A stretch of DNA of 19,778 nt from Gemmatimonadota bacterium (GCA_022573095.1 JACZUR010000008.1:1-19778); one strand, 5' to 3'. Counted from the first letter of the stretch, positions 1 to 8,306 are shown. Translations and numbers: made by a program. The notes: generated by a model not told the origin, from the letters alone.

Positions 1-49
1 AACGAATAGGAGTGGAGCGGGTCGACCCTCGTGTGTGGACAGCCATCGG

Positions 50-1564
50 CTACTGCACAAGTTCCGCGTACTTCTTCACGTCCTGCAACAGGGCATACAA
101 GATGATGTTGATGGCGATTTTTTCCGCGTCGTCGGGCAGATAGCCTGCACAGGCAACCGACGACTGCCGTTCCAGGGCACAACTGATGTCGTACTTGCTG
201 TAGATGACCGCGTAGCGTCCGTCAATTTCGATCCCCTCTAAAAACGGCGGGCCGGTGCGCACAACCGAGTCGAGCGCGACGTTCGCGCCGCCCGCGGTTG
301 GTATGCGGCGTTTGACTCGCGTAATCTTGAACAGCATTTTCTCGGTGAACATCTCGTGGTCGACCGGAATACGCTGGAATTCCTTGCCGGGGAAAACCTC
401 GGCGATCATGTCCCGGAATCCGCGGTCGAATCGCTGGTCGGCACAGCACGCGTCGGCAAACAATACGCCGCCGCGCTCGAGGTACTTCTTCAACTGAGCG
501 CGTTCCCGCTTGGCAAAGCCGAAATTGCCGCGGCCGTGCATGTAAAGCAGCGGATACCGGAAGATATTCGGGTCGCTGACGGGCAAGTTTCGCTGCTTGG
601 TCGAGGCCGCCAGGCCGACCTTGCGGTTCAGCGCCGTCAACAGATTTCGCAAAGCCCGCGGGGCCGCGTCCCACCGCCCGGTGTGCCGAATCTTGGCCAC
701 CTGCAGAAACCCGCGCTCGACTTTGTCTTGGACCCCTGCCTGAAGGGCCAGGTCGGACTGGTTGAGTTTGTTCTGTAACTCCCGTCCGGTGGCGTAAGCC
801 ACGACGTTGACGCCTATCCGCGTGGCACGGGTGATCATTCCCTTGGCTTCGGGCGAGCGGCGGGGCGGGTCTTGAAAGGCCCACTTGTCCCACAGGCAGG
901 CGATGTCGTCAGGCGAATAGACGATAGCCGTCCGGCAGCCGAAATCCACCCCTTCCAGCCGGATGTCGGCCCCTTCCAACGGGAACTGCGCTTTGAAGAT
1001 CGGGTGATTAGCCGGCAGGGGTTTGAGCTGCGCTTCGCCGCCGGGGTAAATCTTGCGGATGAGCTGGCGGAATGCCGCGTCGAACGTGCCGTTGCAACAG
1101 GCGACGGCGAAAATAAACCCGCCCTGGTCGACGTACTGTCGTAACATCACAATTTGCTGCTCGCTGAACGCGGGGGCATCTTTGCCGGCAATGAACAGGA
1201 CCGGCGCCTGCATCAGGTCGGCGACGCCGCCGCCGCGAGACGCCTTGTTCATGTCGACCACTTGCCACGTGAGCAGCTTGGGCCACTTGGGCAGTCCGGT
1301 GATCAGTTGTGTGAGATGTCGTGCATCCCTGGGGTGTTGGTTCCAGTTATCGCTTTGGATCTTTGCAATGTCGTTGCGGTCGGTGGGAAACCTGAGCTTG
1401 TTGATCAGCACCGGAGCCAGTCCCTTCGACAGGAACAGCAGCGCGAAACTGGTTCCCACAACGGGACCGCCGTCCAGTCCGCGGCCCCGGTGCCAGCCTC
1501 CCCTGCCGGGCGTTTGATTGTCGATTAGAAACTTCGCCCCTTCCCGGTACCAGTCGTGATCGCC
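50..1564 (-). CDS. Double-DUF4159 protein, C-terminal part of a larger planctomycete-type protein (5' truncated)
   Basis: The frame has a nominal GTG start at 1459 (469 residues), but recognisable family sequence continues upstream to about 1564, reading DHDWYREGAKFLI and GTSFALLFLSKG. In planctomycete proteins this segment joins an N-terminal squalene-cyclase/prenyltransferase-like repeat region to DUF4159. Two DUF4159 copies are visible, roughly residues 18-230 and 243-465 counted from the GTG. They share the same landmarks: GGFIFAVACC versus GGVLFADACC, a following FR...(Y/F)PG segment, and TAIVYSPDDI versus YAVIYSKYDI. The frame hits a stop at 1607-1609, inside mutL. DUF4159 has no settled biochemical function; it has a class I amidotransferase-like flavour and is often encoded near MoxR/DUF58/VWA genes. 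The N-terminal half is missing because of the breakpoint at about 1560-1590. Synonymous sites look more GC-rich than in mutL. The family call is fairly sure; that it belongs to this genome is doubtful. Confidence 0.75.
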   Translation of the reverse strand, partial: GDHDWYREGAKFLIDNQTPGRGGWHRGRGLDGGPVVGTSFALLFLSKGLAPVLINKLRFPTDRNDIAKIQSDNWNQHPRDARHLTQLITGLPKWPKLLTWQVVDMNKASRGGGVADLMQAPVLFIAGKDAPAFSEQQIVMLRQYVDQGGFIFAVACCNGTFDAAFRQLIRKIYPGGEAQLKPLPANHPIFKAQFPLEGADIRLEGVDFGCRTAIVYSPDDIACLWDKWAFQDPPRRSPEAKGMITRATRIGVNVVAYATGRELQNKLNQSDLALQAGVQDKVERGFLQVAKIRHTGRWDAAPRALRNLLTALNRKVGLAASTKQRNLPVSDPNIFRYPLLYMHGRGNFGFAKRERAQLKKYLERGGVLFADACCADQRFDRGFRDMIAEVFPGKEFQRIPVDHEMFTEKMLFKITRVKRRIPTAGGANVALDSVVRTGPPFLEGIEIDGRYAVIYSKYDISCALERQSSVACAGYLPDDAEKIAINIILYALLQDVKKYAELVQ

Positions 1565-2565
1565 GTCGCTGACTGGATCGGGTTGATTGCATTGCGAACG
1601 GCTTCTTCAAAGCAACGTTCGATCAGGAATCGGTCCCGAAATCTTACTGCTAATTTTGAGGGATGTACGTTGACATCTATCTGGTCTCCGGGAACCTCGA
1701 GTGCCAAAAACAGTGAAGGCCGATCACCAGGCGCGACGGCTCCCCGATAACCAGCCTCAGCGGCTCGAACCAGAAACGAATCGCGAAACGGCCTCCCGTT
1801 GACGAAGAGATATGCCTTCCGGCCGCTCGGCCGAGCTTCGGCGGGGCGCTGAATGTAACCCGAAATCTTCACCTCTCCCTCGGCATACTGCACCGCTATC
1901 AGACCGCCGGCGACATCCGGCCCGAGCAACGAGTCGATCCTTTCTTCCATGCTGCGGGAGGCTGGGACATCGACAACGCCTCTTTCGTCCATTATCAGCT
2001 TGAACGCCACCCTGGGCCGCGCCAACGCCACGGCATTCACCGCCTCGACAACTGCTCTCGATTCAGCAGCTTTCGATTTAAGAAATTTTCTGCGGGCGGG
2101 CGTATTGTAGAACAGCCGCTTTACAACAACCGTTGTGCCGATCTGCCGGGCCACCGGTTCCACTGAATCCACGCGGCCGCCGTTTACGACCAGTCGAGTA
2201 CCCTCGTGATCGCCATCCGCTGCTGTCTCGAGTTCGAACTTTGCTATCGACGCTATCGCAGGGAGGGCCTCACCGCGGAAGCCATAGGAGCCGACGCCTA
2301 TCAGGTCTGAGACATCCGTGATCTTGCTCGTGGCGTGACGCTCGATACACATTACGGCATCGGCTCGGGCCATTCCCGATCCGTCATCTGATACGCGAAT
2401 GAGGCTTCGGCCACCTGACTCGACCTCAACAACGATCTTTGACGCGCCAGCATCCAGGGCATTCTCTATTAACTCTTTAACAACCGAAGCCGGCCGTTCA
2501 ACAACCTCACCTGCCGCGATCTGATCGGCGACCGAGTCGGCGAGTATGGCGATTCGTGAACTCAT
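1525..2565 (-). CDS. mutL: DNA mismatch repair protein MutL, N-terminal ATPase half only (truncated)
   Basis: MutL is the GHKL ATPase that links MutS mismatch recognition to strand incision. This 346-residue protein has the full N-terminal half: the KELIENALDAG motif (catalytic Glu about 31, Asn 35), DDGSGM (60-65), the YGFRGEAL lid motif (94-101), FYNTPARRKFL, and the transducer-domain signature NVHPSK followed by AVRF. Family members are usually near 600 residues. Here the linker and the C-terminal dimerisation/endonuclease domain are absent, and the last 15 or so residues look like random out-of-frame read-through across the breakpoint. The ATG overlaps the batD stop as ATGA (2562-2565), so it is the last gene of the Bat train and probably translationally coupled. 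If the truncation were real, the protein should be defective in dimerisation and nicking. Confidence 0.9.
   Translation of the reverse strand: MSSRIAILADSVADQIAAGEVVERPASVVKELIENALDAGASKIVVEVESGGRSLIRVSDDGSGMARADAVMCIERHATSKITDVSDLIGVGSYGFRGEALPAIASIAKFELETAADGDHEGTRLVVNGGRVDSVEPVARQIGTTVVVKRLFYNTPARRKFLKSKAAESRAVVEAVNAVALARPRVAFKLIMDERGVVDVPASRSMEERIDSLLGPDVAGGLIAVQYAEGEVKISGYIQRPAEARPSGRKAYLFVNGRPFRDSFLVRAAEAGYRGAVAPGDRPSLFLALEVPGDQIDVNVHPSKLAVRFRDRFLIERCFEEAVRNAINPIQSATAITTGTGKGRSF
1556..1590. other. Breakpoint joining two unrelated truncated genes
   Basis: On the minus strand the MutL family pattern (EEAVRNAI) is still recognisable down to about 1585. A different frame of the same strand becomes recognisable as the DUF4159-type protein from about 1564 onward (DHDWYREGAKF). 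Both proteins are cut here: MutL lacks its C-terminal half and the other lacks its N-terminal half. In 39-codon samples that I counted by hand, 30 of 39 third positions are G or C just left of the junction (from 1459 down), against 20 of 39 at the 5' end of mutL. An assembly or library chimera is the simplest reading; a real deletion or fusion is possible. Confidence 0.75.
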
Positions 2566-4892
2566 AGCCGTTCGACCTCAGTGGAGAGTAACCAACCCTC
2601 CGAGTTCCCTCTTCTAACCAACAGCCACGGACCCTCGGCATCTGTGATCTTCACGGCCGTTCCGCCATCGAGAGAGTTTACCGCTTCCGCGACGCCATAC
2701 GGCGCGCTACGCAGGGGAGTGGCGGCGTTGAGAACGACTGCTACCGTGGAGTCATAGGACCTACTAACAAAAAACCCATAGCCTGCAAACAAAACGGCCG
2801 CCAGAAGCACGCCGGCTGTCATCGTGTTTCGCTTGCCGAGGCCGAACATCAACCATCCCAGAAACCAGCAACCGATGCCAAGAGCCAAAGCCTCCGCAGG
2901 CGTGACGAGCGAGATCCACATCATAGTCCGGGTGCGCCGATCCCCCCGACCGACGAGCGAGAGCGACCGCCGCAGTTTCCAATTGCGCGGCGCGATCCTT
3001 GCGGCTCTTACCCACGATATCCGAGCGCGAGTTTCATCCCCCGCCATGTACCGCGCGTTACCCAGGTTAATCCAATTGCTCGCTACGCGGGGTTCGAGTG
3101 TGGCTCTTGACGCAAAACTCTCGGCCGAACCTATGTACGCTCCGGCGCCATAAAGCGTCTCCGCTGTGTTCGCCTGCGCCCACGCAGCTCCCGGAAGAAG
3201 AAGAAACAACAGCATCACATTAGCAATCGGCAATCCGCTATGTGCTGGCCCGCCAACTACAAGGGCGCGGTTTAGTACTCCGGTCACCTCTTGTACCTCA
3301 GCAAGCAGCTCCTCGGAGTCAGATGATCCTTCGGGGCCGTATAGGGCTTCACTCAAGCGTTCTCGTAGCCGCACCGCATGCGTGGCAAGCGAGCGTTCGA
3401 GACCTGCTGCACACAGCGCCTCTTCAAAAGTCGTTCCATCAGATACAGTCCACTCCGGTACAATCGTGTCGAATATCTCGCCCAATCGGCGGGCCGCCTC
3501 CTCGATCGGTGTAGGCGGTTTCGCAGTGCGCTCCGTTCGCTTGGAGCGGTTGGCACGTACAGTCGTGGCAAGCGCCCCGAGTGGTGCGAGCGCTGCGATC
3601 AGGATCCACATCCAGACCGGAAATCCTCGCAGCACGCCGTCGGCTATGCCCATGCCGCCGACCTCGGCAAGTCCGAGCGCGGTTGGTCTGCTTGCAATCC
3701 TTCCGCTACTCAGCGGCGACGCGAGTTCCTGAGCGCCCGCACGGACAATCTCATACGAACTTGTCTCCAGATCGAAGTACGAGTACGCCTCGGGGGTTAT
3801 CCGATGCACACCCGCGGAATCCGGTACTACCAGATAGTTGAACCTCTTGGTTCCGCCTATGACTCCGTCAACAGACAGCACATCGAACGTCACATTATTG
3901 GGATAGACACTCAGCGTGCCAGGCCAGTTGATAGTCGGCTCCGGCCACAGCGCTACGTTGCCGGTTCCGCTCAGCACTATCGCCACGTTTCCAGCCTCGC
4001 CAACCTCCAGTTCGGCACCCCCGACCTCAAGATCCATCTCGAGCCCCTTTGCGACCGCTCCCTGAAAGTTCTCGGGTCGCTCCGCCAACGGAGGGCTCAG
4101 TATCTGTAGCTGCGGCACCTGGCTCTGAACGACATACCGCAACTCGCGGCTCAAGAACGAAAAAGACAGCGGCAGGTTGTACGTTACCGAAGCGCGGCCA
4201 ATCTCAAATCCGTCGACTGATAGCGGGAACACCGTCTGATGGTGCACATAAAGGTCGTATACCTCACCGGCGACTTCGCGAGTAGAGACAACGCCCGCGG
4301 GAGAATTTCTCGAGTACGTCCACGCGCCCTGAACCTGCGGCGGATCCAATGTGGGAGGGTTGCGGGGACGCGACCGCAGCACGCGTGGAAACCACGCAAC
4401 CACAACTAAGTCCAGCTGCTCTCCAAGCAGCACGCTGTCGGCCGAGGTTAGTATGGATACCGTTACTTCATCACCTTCAGGCGGCTGCAGCAGTGGGATT
4501 AGCGACGCGACGAACGGAGTGAATTGATCGACGGGATCGGGCCTTCCGGCGATTGCAATCCGAATCGGGGAAGTCCGAATAGACCTTGAACCATGTTGCA
4601 GCGTAGCAGGCCCGATTACGCCCTCGCCCGCGTTGGACGCGCGGAGATAAAACGTTCTCGATGTCTGCCGGTGTTCCTCGCCCCCAACTATCTGAACGCT
4701 AGATACCTGTCGCCGTCCGTAGATTTCCAACCCTTCCAGAGGGGGATCGGAGAGGTGAAAGAAGCCGCTCCCCTTTGTAGTGGCAGTAATATTCAGGACC
4801 AGCGTGTCTCCTACCTCCACCTCAGTGCGGTTCACTGTGGCTGTTACCTGCGGCTGTTGCAGCGCAAAGACAAGTAAGAAACCTATTACCAA
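2562..4892 (-). CDS. BatD-BatE fusion: membrane protein with BatD beta domains, TPR and SH3
   Basis: This 776-residue envelope protein has a short signal peptide (about 1-16), BatD-type beta-sandwich repeats to about 410, a membrane segment (about 424-444), and a positively charged cytoplasmic stretch (445-552). A second signal-peptide-like segment ending AWAQA (about 553-574) follows, then a TPR region with GNARYMAGD (about 576-650), two membrane helices (about 665-685 and 690-709), and an SH3-like domain (about 717-776) ending near GWLLSTEVERL. The first part matches BatD; the part after 553 matches a complete BatE (signal, TPR, SH3). Charges next to the helices fit a topology with the beta, TPR and SH3 domains all in the periplasm. 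The start is TTG at 4890-4892, seven bases inside batB and preceded by GAGGGA. An in-frame stop at 4911-4913 rules out a longer protein. Bat proteins have been linked to stress tolerance, but the mechanism is unresolved. Confidence 0.85.
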   Translation of the reverse strand: MVIGFLLVFALQQPQVTATVNRTEVEVGDTLVLNITATTKGSGFFHLSDPPLEGLEIYGRRQVSSVQIVGGEEHRQTSRTFYLRASNAGEGVIGPATLQHGSRSIRTSPIRIAIAGRPDPVDQFTPFVASLIPLLQPPEGDEVTVSILTSADSVLLGEQLDLVVVAWFPRVLRSRPRNPPTLDPPQVQGAWTYSRNSPAGVVSTREVAGEVYDLYVHHQTVFPLSVDGFEIGRASVTYNLPLSFSFLSRELRYVVQSQVPQLQILSPPLAERPENFQGAVAKGLEMDLEVGGAELEVGEAGNVAIVLSGTGNVALWPEPTINWPGTLSVYPNNVTFDVLSVDGVIGGTKRFNYLVVPDSAGVHRITPEAYSYFDLETSSYEIVRAGAQELASPLSSGRIASRPTALGLAEVGGMGIADGVLRGFPVWMWILIAALAPLGALATTVRANRSKRTERTAKPPTPIEEAARRLGEIFDTIVPEWTVSDGTTFEEALCAAGLERSLATHAVRLRERLSEALYGPEGSSDSEELLAEVQEVTGVLNRALVVGGPAHSGLPIANVMLLFLLLPGAAWAQANTAETLYGAGAYIGSAESFASRATLEPRVASNWINLGNARYMAGDETRARISWVRAARIAPRNWKLRRSLSLVGRGDRRTRTMMWISLVTPAEALALGIGCWFLGWLMFGLGKRNTMTAGVLLAAVLFAGYGFFVSRSYDSTVAVVLNAATPLRSAPYGVAEAVNSLDGGTAVKITDAEGPWLLVRRGNSEGWLLSTEVERL

Positions 4893-6502
4893 TCTTTGTC
4901 CCTCAAGGATTCACCAGTTTGCCGGCGTCTGTTCAGCCGCTCTCTTGTCGCCCGTTCATCTTCGGCAGCTGAATTCAAGATCTGATCGGCCTGGGCAACC
5001 GACAGATCACTCGGTTGCTCCTCGCTCTGAAGCCGGTCCTCACTCTGACCGCCCGGCGGCGGCGGCGAGCTGGAACTCTGGCTAGGCGGGCTGCGGCGGA
5101 TCGCCAGTTCGAGATTCCACTTGGCCGACTGATCTCCGGGTCGCAGCAGCAGCGCATGTCGGTACGCGCGGCGCGCTGCTTCCAGATGCGCTTCCTCGTT
5201 TGGAGAGTCGATCACTGCCAACTTCAACCTCAACAGGCCGAGATTGTAAAGTGACCGGAATCTAATGTCCGGATCTAACGACTCGGCAGCCCGTTCCAAT
5301 GCTTGGCGGCCCAGCGCGGTGTCGCCCAGCGCCATGCCTGCGGTTCCAGCGTTGTAGAGCGTAGTATCACCACCTTCTCCCGCCCTAACCTGTGCAAGAT
5401 AGTGACGGGCGGCAGCGGCGATGTCGTTTTGTCTCCACGCCTCGTCAGCTTGGTTGGTTGGCTGTTGCGCGTTTGCGACACTACCGATGCCAAGCGTCAG
5501 CATAAGCATTACAAGGGCTCCGGTAGGGTTTCTGAACATCTGGAACATGAGCAGGGCGAGCGCCAAGAGCGTTGGTATCCAAACCCTCAGAACATTTTGG
5601 GCAGCTGACGTTGTAGCTTGCGGCGTTCGCTTGTAACCCTCGACCAGATCACGGATTGCGCCCGCCTGATCGGGAAGCTCGGCTGCAACAACGGCAGCAT
5701 GCGCAGCATCCGCTACTGCGCTCATGACCTCGTCGCTTCGGCTCGTGAGGACATAGTTCCCGTCTTGATCCCTGTAGTACTCCACAAGTTCTCCGCTTGT
5801 ATTCCTCACCGGGATACGGGCACTCTCACGTCGTCCCTGTGCGACAATCACCAGGTGTACGCCGTCACGCTTCAAGCGTTCCGCTTCCAACACCACAGCA
5901 CTCAACGAGTCGTGCGCCTCGCCGTCGGTAAAGACTACAAGCACGCGGTCGGCCACTTCGGTCCTCGCCATCAGGAGTTCTCTTCCCTGCCTCAACACTA
6001 AGGACAGTTGCGTCCCGCCGGCGCTAACAATCTCCGGATCGAGCGCATCCACCAGCAACTGAAGTGCACTTGCATCCGCCGTCACCGGCGACATGATGAA
6101 GCTCTGTCCCGCAAACGCGATCAGTCCCAGCCGATCGGACCGGAGGTCGTGGATCAGGCGTTTGGCTTCCTGCTTTGCATGATCCAGCCTGGAAGTACCG
6201 ACGTCCTCCGCCAGCATCGAGCGGGAGATATCCATTGCCACAACCAGATTCAGCGCCTTGGTCTCGGCAACGACAAAACGGCTTCCCCAGCGAGGGCCGG
6301 CAAGCGCGCCGAGGACCAGTAGAGTTACGACCGCAACAATCAAAGGCACAAAGACACGGTGCCCGCGCGCCTGTGCGCCTAGCTCGAATGACCAATTCGA
6401 CGCTCGCGCAATTCGGACCCGCCTTGCCCAGAGCGCCAGCCCTCCGAAAACCAACGCCACGAGCGGCGACACCAGGAGAAGGAAAGGAGTGTCGAACTTC
6501 AT
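4886..6502 (-). CDS. batB: BatB-like VWA protein with C-terminal TPR region (BatB-BatC type fusion)
   Basis: I prefer the ATG at 6500-6502, which overlaps the batA stop as TGATG; a TTG one codon upstream is also open. The 538-residue protein has two N-terminal membrane helices (about 5-25 and 50-70). A von Willebrand factor A domain follows with an intact metal site: DISRS (Asp 91, Ser 93, Ser 95), Thr 164 in SAGGTQLS, and the TDGE loop (192-195). Then come a helix (about 305-323) and a second hydrophobic stretch ending VANAQQ (about 328-346) that looks like an internal signal peptide. TPR-like helices (about 350-460) and a Pro/Ser/Glu-rich tail ending RDKDW complete it. In other genomes the VWA and TPR parts are often separate batB and batC genes. 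The VWA domain probably faces the periplasm and binds partners through Mg2+. Confidence 0.87.
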   Translation of the reverse strand: MKFDTPFLLLVSPLVALVFGGLALWARRVRIARASNWSFELGAQARGHRVFVPLIVAVVTLLVLGALAGPRWGSRFVVAETKALNLVVAMDISRSMLAEDVGTSRLDHAKQEAKRLIHDLRSDRLGLIAFAGQSFIMSPVTADASALQLLVDALDPEIVSAGGTQLSLVLRQGRELLMARTEVADRVLVVFTDGEAHDSLSAVVLEAERLKRDGVHLVIVAQGRRESARIPVRNTSGELVEYYRDQDGNYVLTSRSDEVMSAVADAAHAAVVAAELPDQAGAIRDLVEGYKRTPQATTSAAQNVLRVWIPTLLALALLMFQMFRNPTGALVMLMLTLGIGSVANAQQPTNQADEAWRQNDIAAAARHYLAQVRAGEGGDTTLYNAGTAGMALGDTALGRQALERAAESLDPDIRFRSLYNLGLLRLKLAVIDSPNEEAHLEAARRAYRHALLLRPGDQSAKWNLELAIRRSPPSQSSSSPPPPGGQSEDRLQSEEQPSDLSVAQADQILNSAAEDERATRERLNRRRQTGESLRDKDW

Positions 6503-7482
6503 CAAGGCACTCGTACGACTACGGTTGAGGCTACAATCAGTTCGACTGCAAGCAGCGCCAGACCAAGTAACAGAGGCGTCTTATACGCTTCTTCGAATTG
6601 CGTGAATCTGGTCACCTGAATCTCCGAGGTTTCCAACTGGTCTATCTGCTGAAAAACTCTGTTCAGCGCAGTTGCATCGGTCGCTCGGAAATATCGCCCC
6701 CCAGTACTGGAAGCCACCTCACGCAACAATTCTTCATCTATCTTTACCGGGAGTGTCTGGTACCTGACGGCGCCACCTACGCCACGCCCAATAGGCATCC
6801 GCGCTTCACCCTCCGTACCCACGCCGATTGTGTAGATCTTGATTCCCAGTGTTGCCGCAGCTTCAGCAGCAGTCTTAGGGTCTATGCGCCCTCGGTTGTT
6901 CTCGCCGTCAGTGAGCAGTACGATGACTTTGCTTTTTCCAGGGACCCTGCGCAATCTATTTGCGGCGGTCGCTATCGACGTTCCGATAGCAGTACCATCT
7001 TCCAATTCGCCGACGCGAAGATCGCGAACCGCCTGTTCGAGTACAGCGTAGTCGATCGTAACCGGCACTCGAGTAAGCGCTTCGGCGGCAAACGATACGA
7101 GGCCAATTCTATCGTTGTGCCTACCCCTGATGAATCGAATGGACTGTTCCTTCGCGACATCGAGCCGGTTCGACGGGGCAAAGTCTTCCGCCAGCATGCT
7201 GCTGGACACGTCAACAGCCAGCACAATCGCGATCCCATCGGTGCTCACTTCTGTGGACGTCATGTCTAACTCAAGGCCGGCTGCAGCGATAATCCACGAC
7301 CCAAGAACGAGACTTCTAACTGCTGCCGGCGTTTCCGCCACCAATCTCCGTCGCCGACTGGGTTCAACGAGGTTGGATATGTCGCTAAATCGAGCCGCAG
7401 ATCCCCGCGATCTGATGCGGCGCCACCACCAAACGGGGATAGCCAACAGCAAGAGTAGGAGAATCGGGCGTGCGAAGGTCAT
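6502..7482 (-). CDS. batA: BatA-like VWA domain membrane protein
   Basis: This 326-residue protein has an N-terminal membrane helix (about 5-20, LLLLLAIPVWWW), a second helix (about 56-72), and a VWA domain with a complete MIDAS: DVSSS (Asp 91, Ser 93, Ser 95), Thr 164 in DGTAIGTS, and TDGE (191-194). A C-terminal membrane helix (about 301-321) closes it. Size and layout are those of BatA, the shorter VWA partner of BatB. The gene starts in an ATGA overlap with the upstream membrane protein (7479-7482) and ends in a TGATG overlap with batB, so BatA and BatB are probably made in fixed proportion. BatA and BatB are expected to form a complex whose assembly depends on the MoxR ATPase encoded at the head of the train; that is family knowledge, not visible here. 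Confidence 0.88.
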   Translation of the reverse strand: MTFARPILLLLLLAIPVWWWRRIRSRGSAARFSDISNLVEPSRRRRLVAETPAAVRSLVLGSWIIAAAGLELDMTSTEVSTDGIAIVLAVDVSSSMLAEDFAPSNRLDVAKEQSIRFIRGRHNDRIGLVSFAAEALTRVPVTIDYAVLEQAVRDLRVGELEDGTAIGTSIATAANRLRRVPGKSKVIVLLTDGENNRGRIDPKTAAEAAATLGIKIYTIGVGTEGEARMPIGRGVGGAVRYQTLPVKIDEELLREVASSTGGRYFRATDATALNRVFQQIDQLETSEIQVTRFTQFEEAYKTPLLLGLALLAVELIVASTVVVRVP

Positions 7483-8306
7483 TGGGAAGATTGCTCTGCC
7501 AGCTCCGCAATTATCTGGTCGACATCGTCCACCAGAATTATTACATCAGCAGCGAACGCCGGAGCGAACTTGGCCCGTTCGAGTGAGTTAAGGAGCTCAG
7601 TTATCTCACGCACCGGCAGATCACTGTCCGGCCCCAATCGTTTTTCTAGCGAATCGATATCGAATGTAGGATCAAGATTCGGAACTCTATCGCACAAAAA
7701 TCTGCGGAACCGTTCTGCTGCGATCACAGCAACTGCTCGCGGCTCCCCTGCTTCAACCCAACTCGATAGCGGAATTGCGTAATCGTTAACCGGCTCGGTT
7801 TTGAGGACATCCTTTGACCCGCGCCGGGCCCGTATCAGCGCCATCATGATACCGGCTATCCCCACTGCCGCTGTCAGCAAAAGCAAGGGTTCGATTCTGC
7901 GCACGTCCCTGGCAACGGGTCCCAGCGACGGTCTCGGACTCAGCGCAGTATCCGCAGCCGGCAGCGTCGCCCGAACGGTGACAGATACCAGCTCCGCTTC
8001 GAGCACTTCAATTGAGCCGTCAGCAGCGATCATCTCCATTCCCGGTAATTCCACTGCAAGCAAACCAGGTTCGAACAGCGCCAGCGCGAACCGTACCCTG
8101 ACGCTCCCCTCACCCACTTCGACCTCGGGTTGCGACAGAACTTCGGCCGCACTGCCCGGCACGAACTCCCCAACCCGCAGTTGCGTACCAGGTTCGACGG
8201 ACCATGTTCGAGAGATTCTGATGGTGTCGCCTACCGTAACTCGTGAGGGAGTCACCGCCCAGCCACCGGCCTGCGCGATCGAAAGTGCCAGCGCCGCCAC
8301 AATCAT
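7479..8306 (-). CDS. Small BatD/DUF4381-like membrane protein of the MoxR-Bat cluster
   Basis: The frame is open further upstream, but a longer start would overlap the DUF58 gene by over 200 bases. The ATG at 8304-8306 forms an ATGA overlap with the DUF58 stop, like its neighbours, and places a signal peptide (MIVAALALSIAQA) at the N terminus. The 275-residue product has a periplasmic beta-rich domain (about 15-115) resembling the Ig-like repeats of BatD, a Pro/Arg linker, a membrane helix (about 139-159), and a cytoplasmic alpha-helical tail (160-275). In many MoxR/DUF58/Bat operons this slot holds a DUF4381 protein (a membrane helix plus a similar cytoplasmic tail). The tail here looks analogous, with an added periplasmic domain. 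No catalytic motif is seen. The gene is certainly real; the family assignment is tentative and the function unknown. Confidence 0.75.
   Translation of the reverse strand: MIVAALALSIAQAGGWAVTPSRVTVGDTIRISRTWSVEPGTQLRVGEFVPGSAAEVLSQPEVEVGEGSVRVRFALALFEPGLLAVELPGMEMIAADGSIEVLEAELVSVTVRATLPAADTALSPRPSLGPVARDVRRIEPLLLLTAAVGIAGIMMALIRARRGSKDVLKTEPVNDYAIPLSSWVEAGEPRAVAVIAAERFRRFLCDRVPNLDPTFDIDSLEKRLGPDSDLPVREITELLNSLERAKFAPAFAADVIILVDDVDQIIAELAEQSSQ

Noticed and set aside
1347..1610. Arg-rich minus-strand open frame spanning the mutL/DUF4159 junction as a small gene
   Set aside because: It has no motif and typical shadow composition; the real signals across this stretch are the ends of two other proteins.
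3166..4109. Long plus-strand open frames opposite batD (for example 3378-4109)
   Set aside because: Composition is Arg/Ser-rich with no recognisable motif; the opposite strand encodes a clear BatD-BatE protein.
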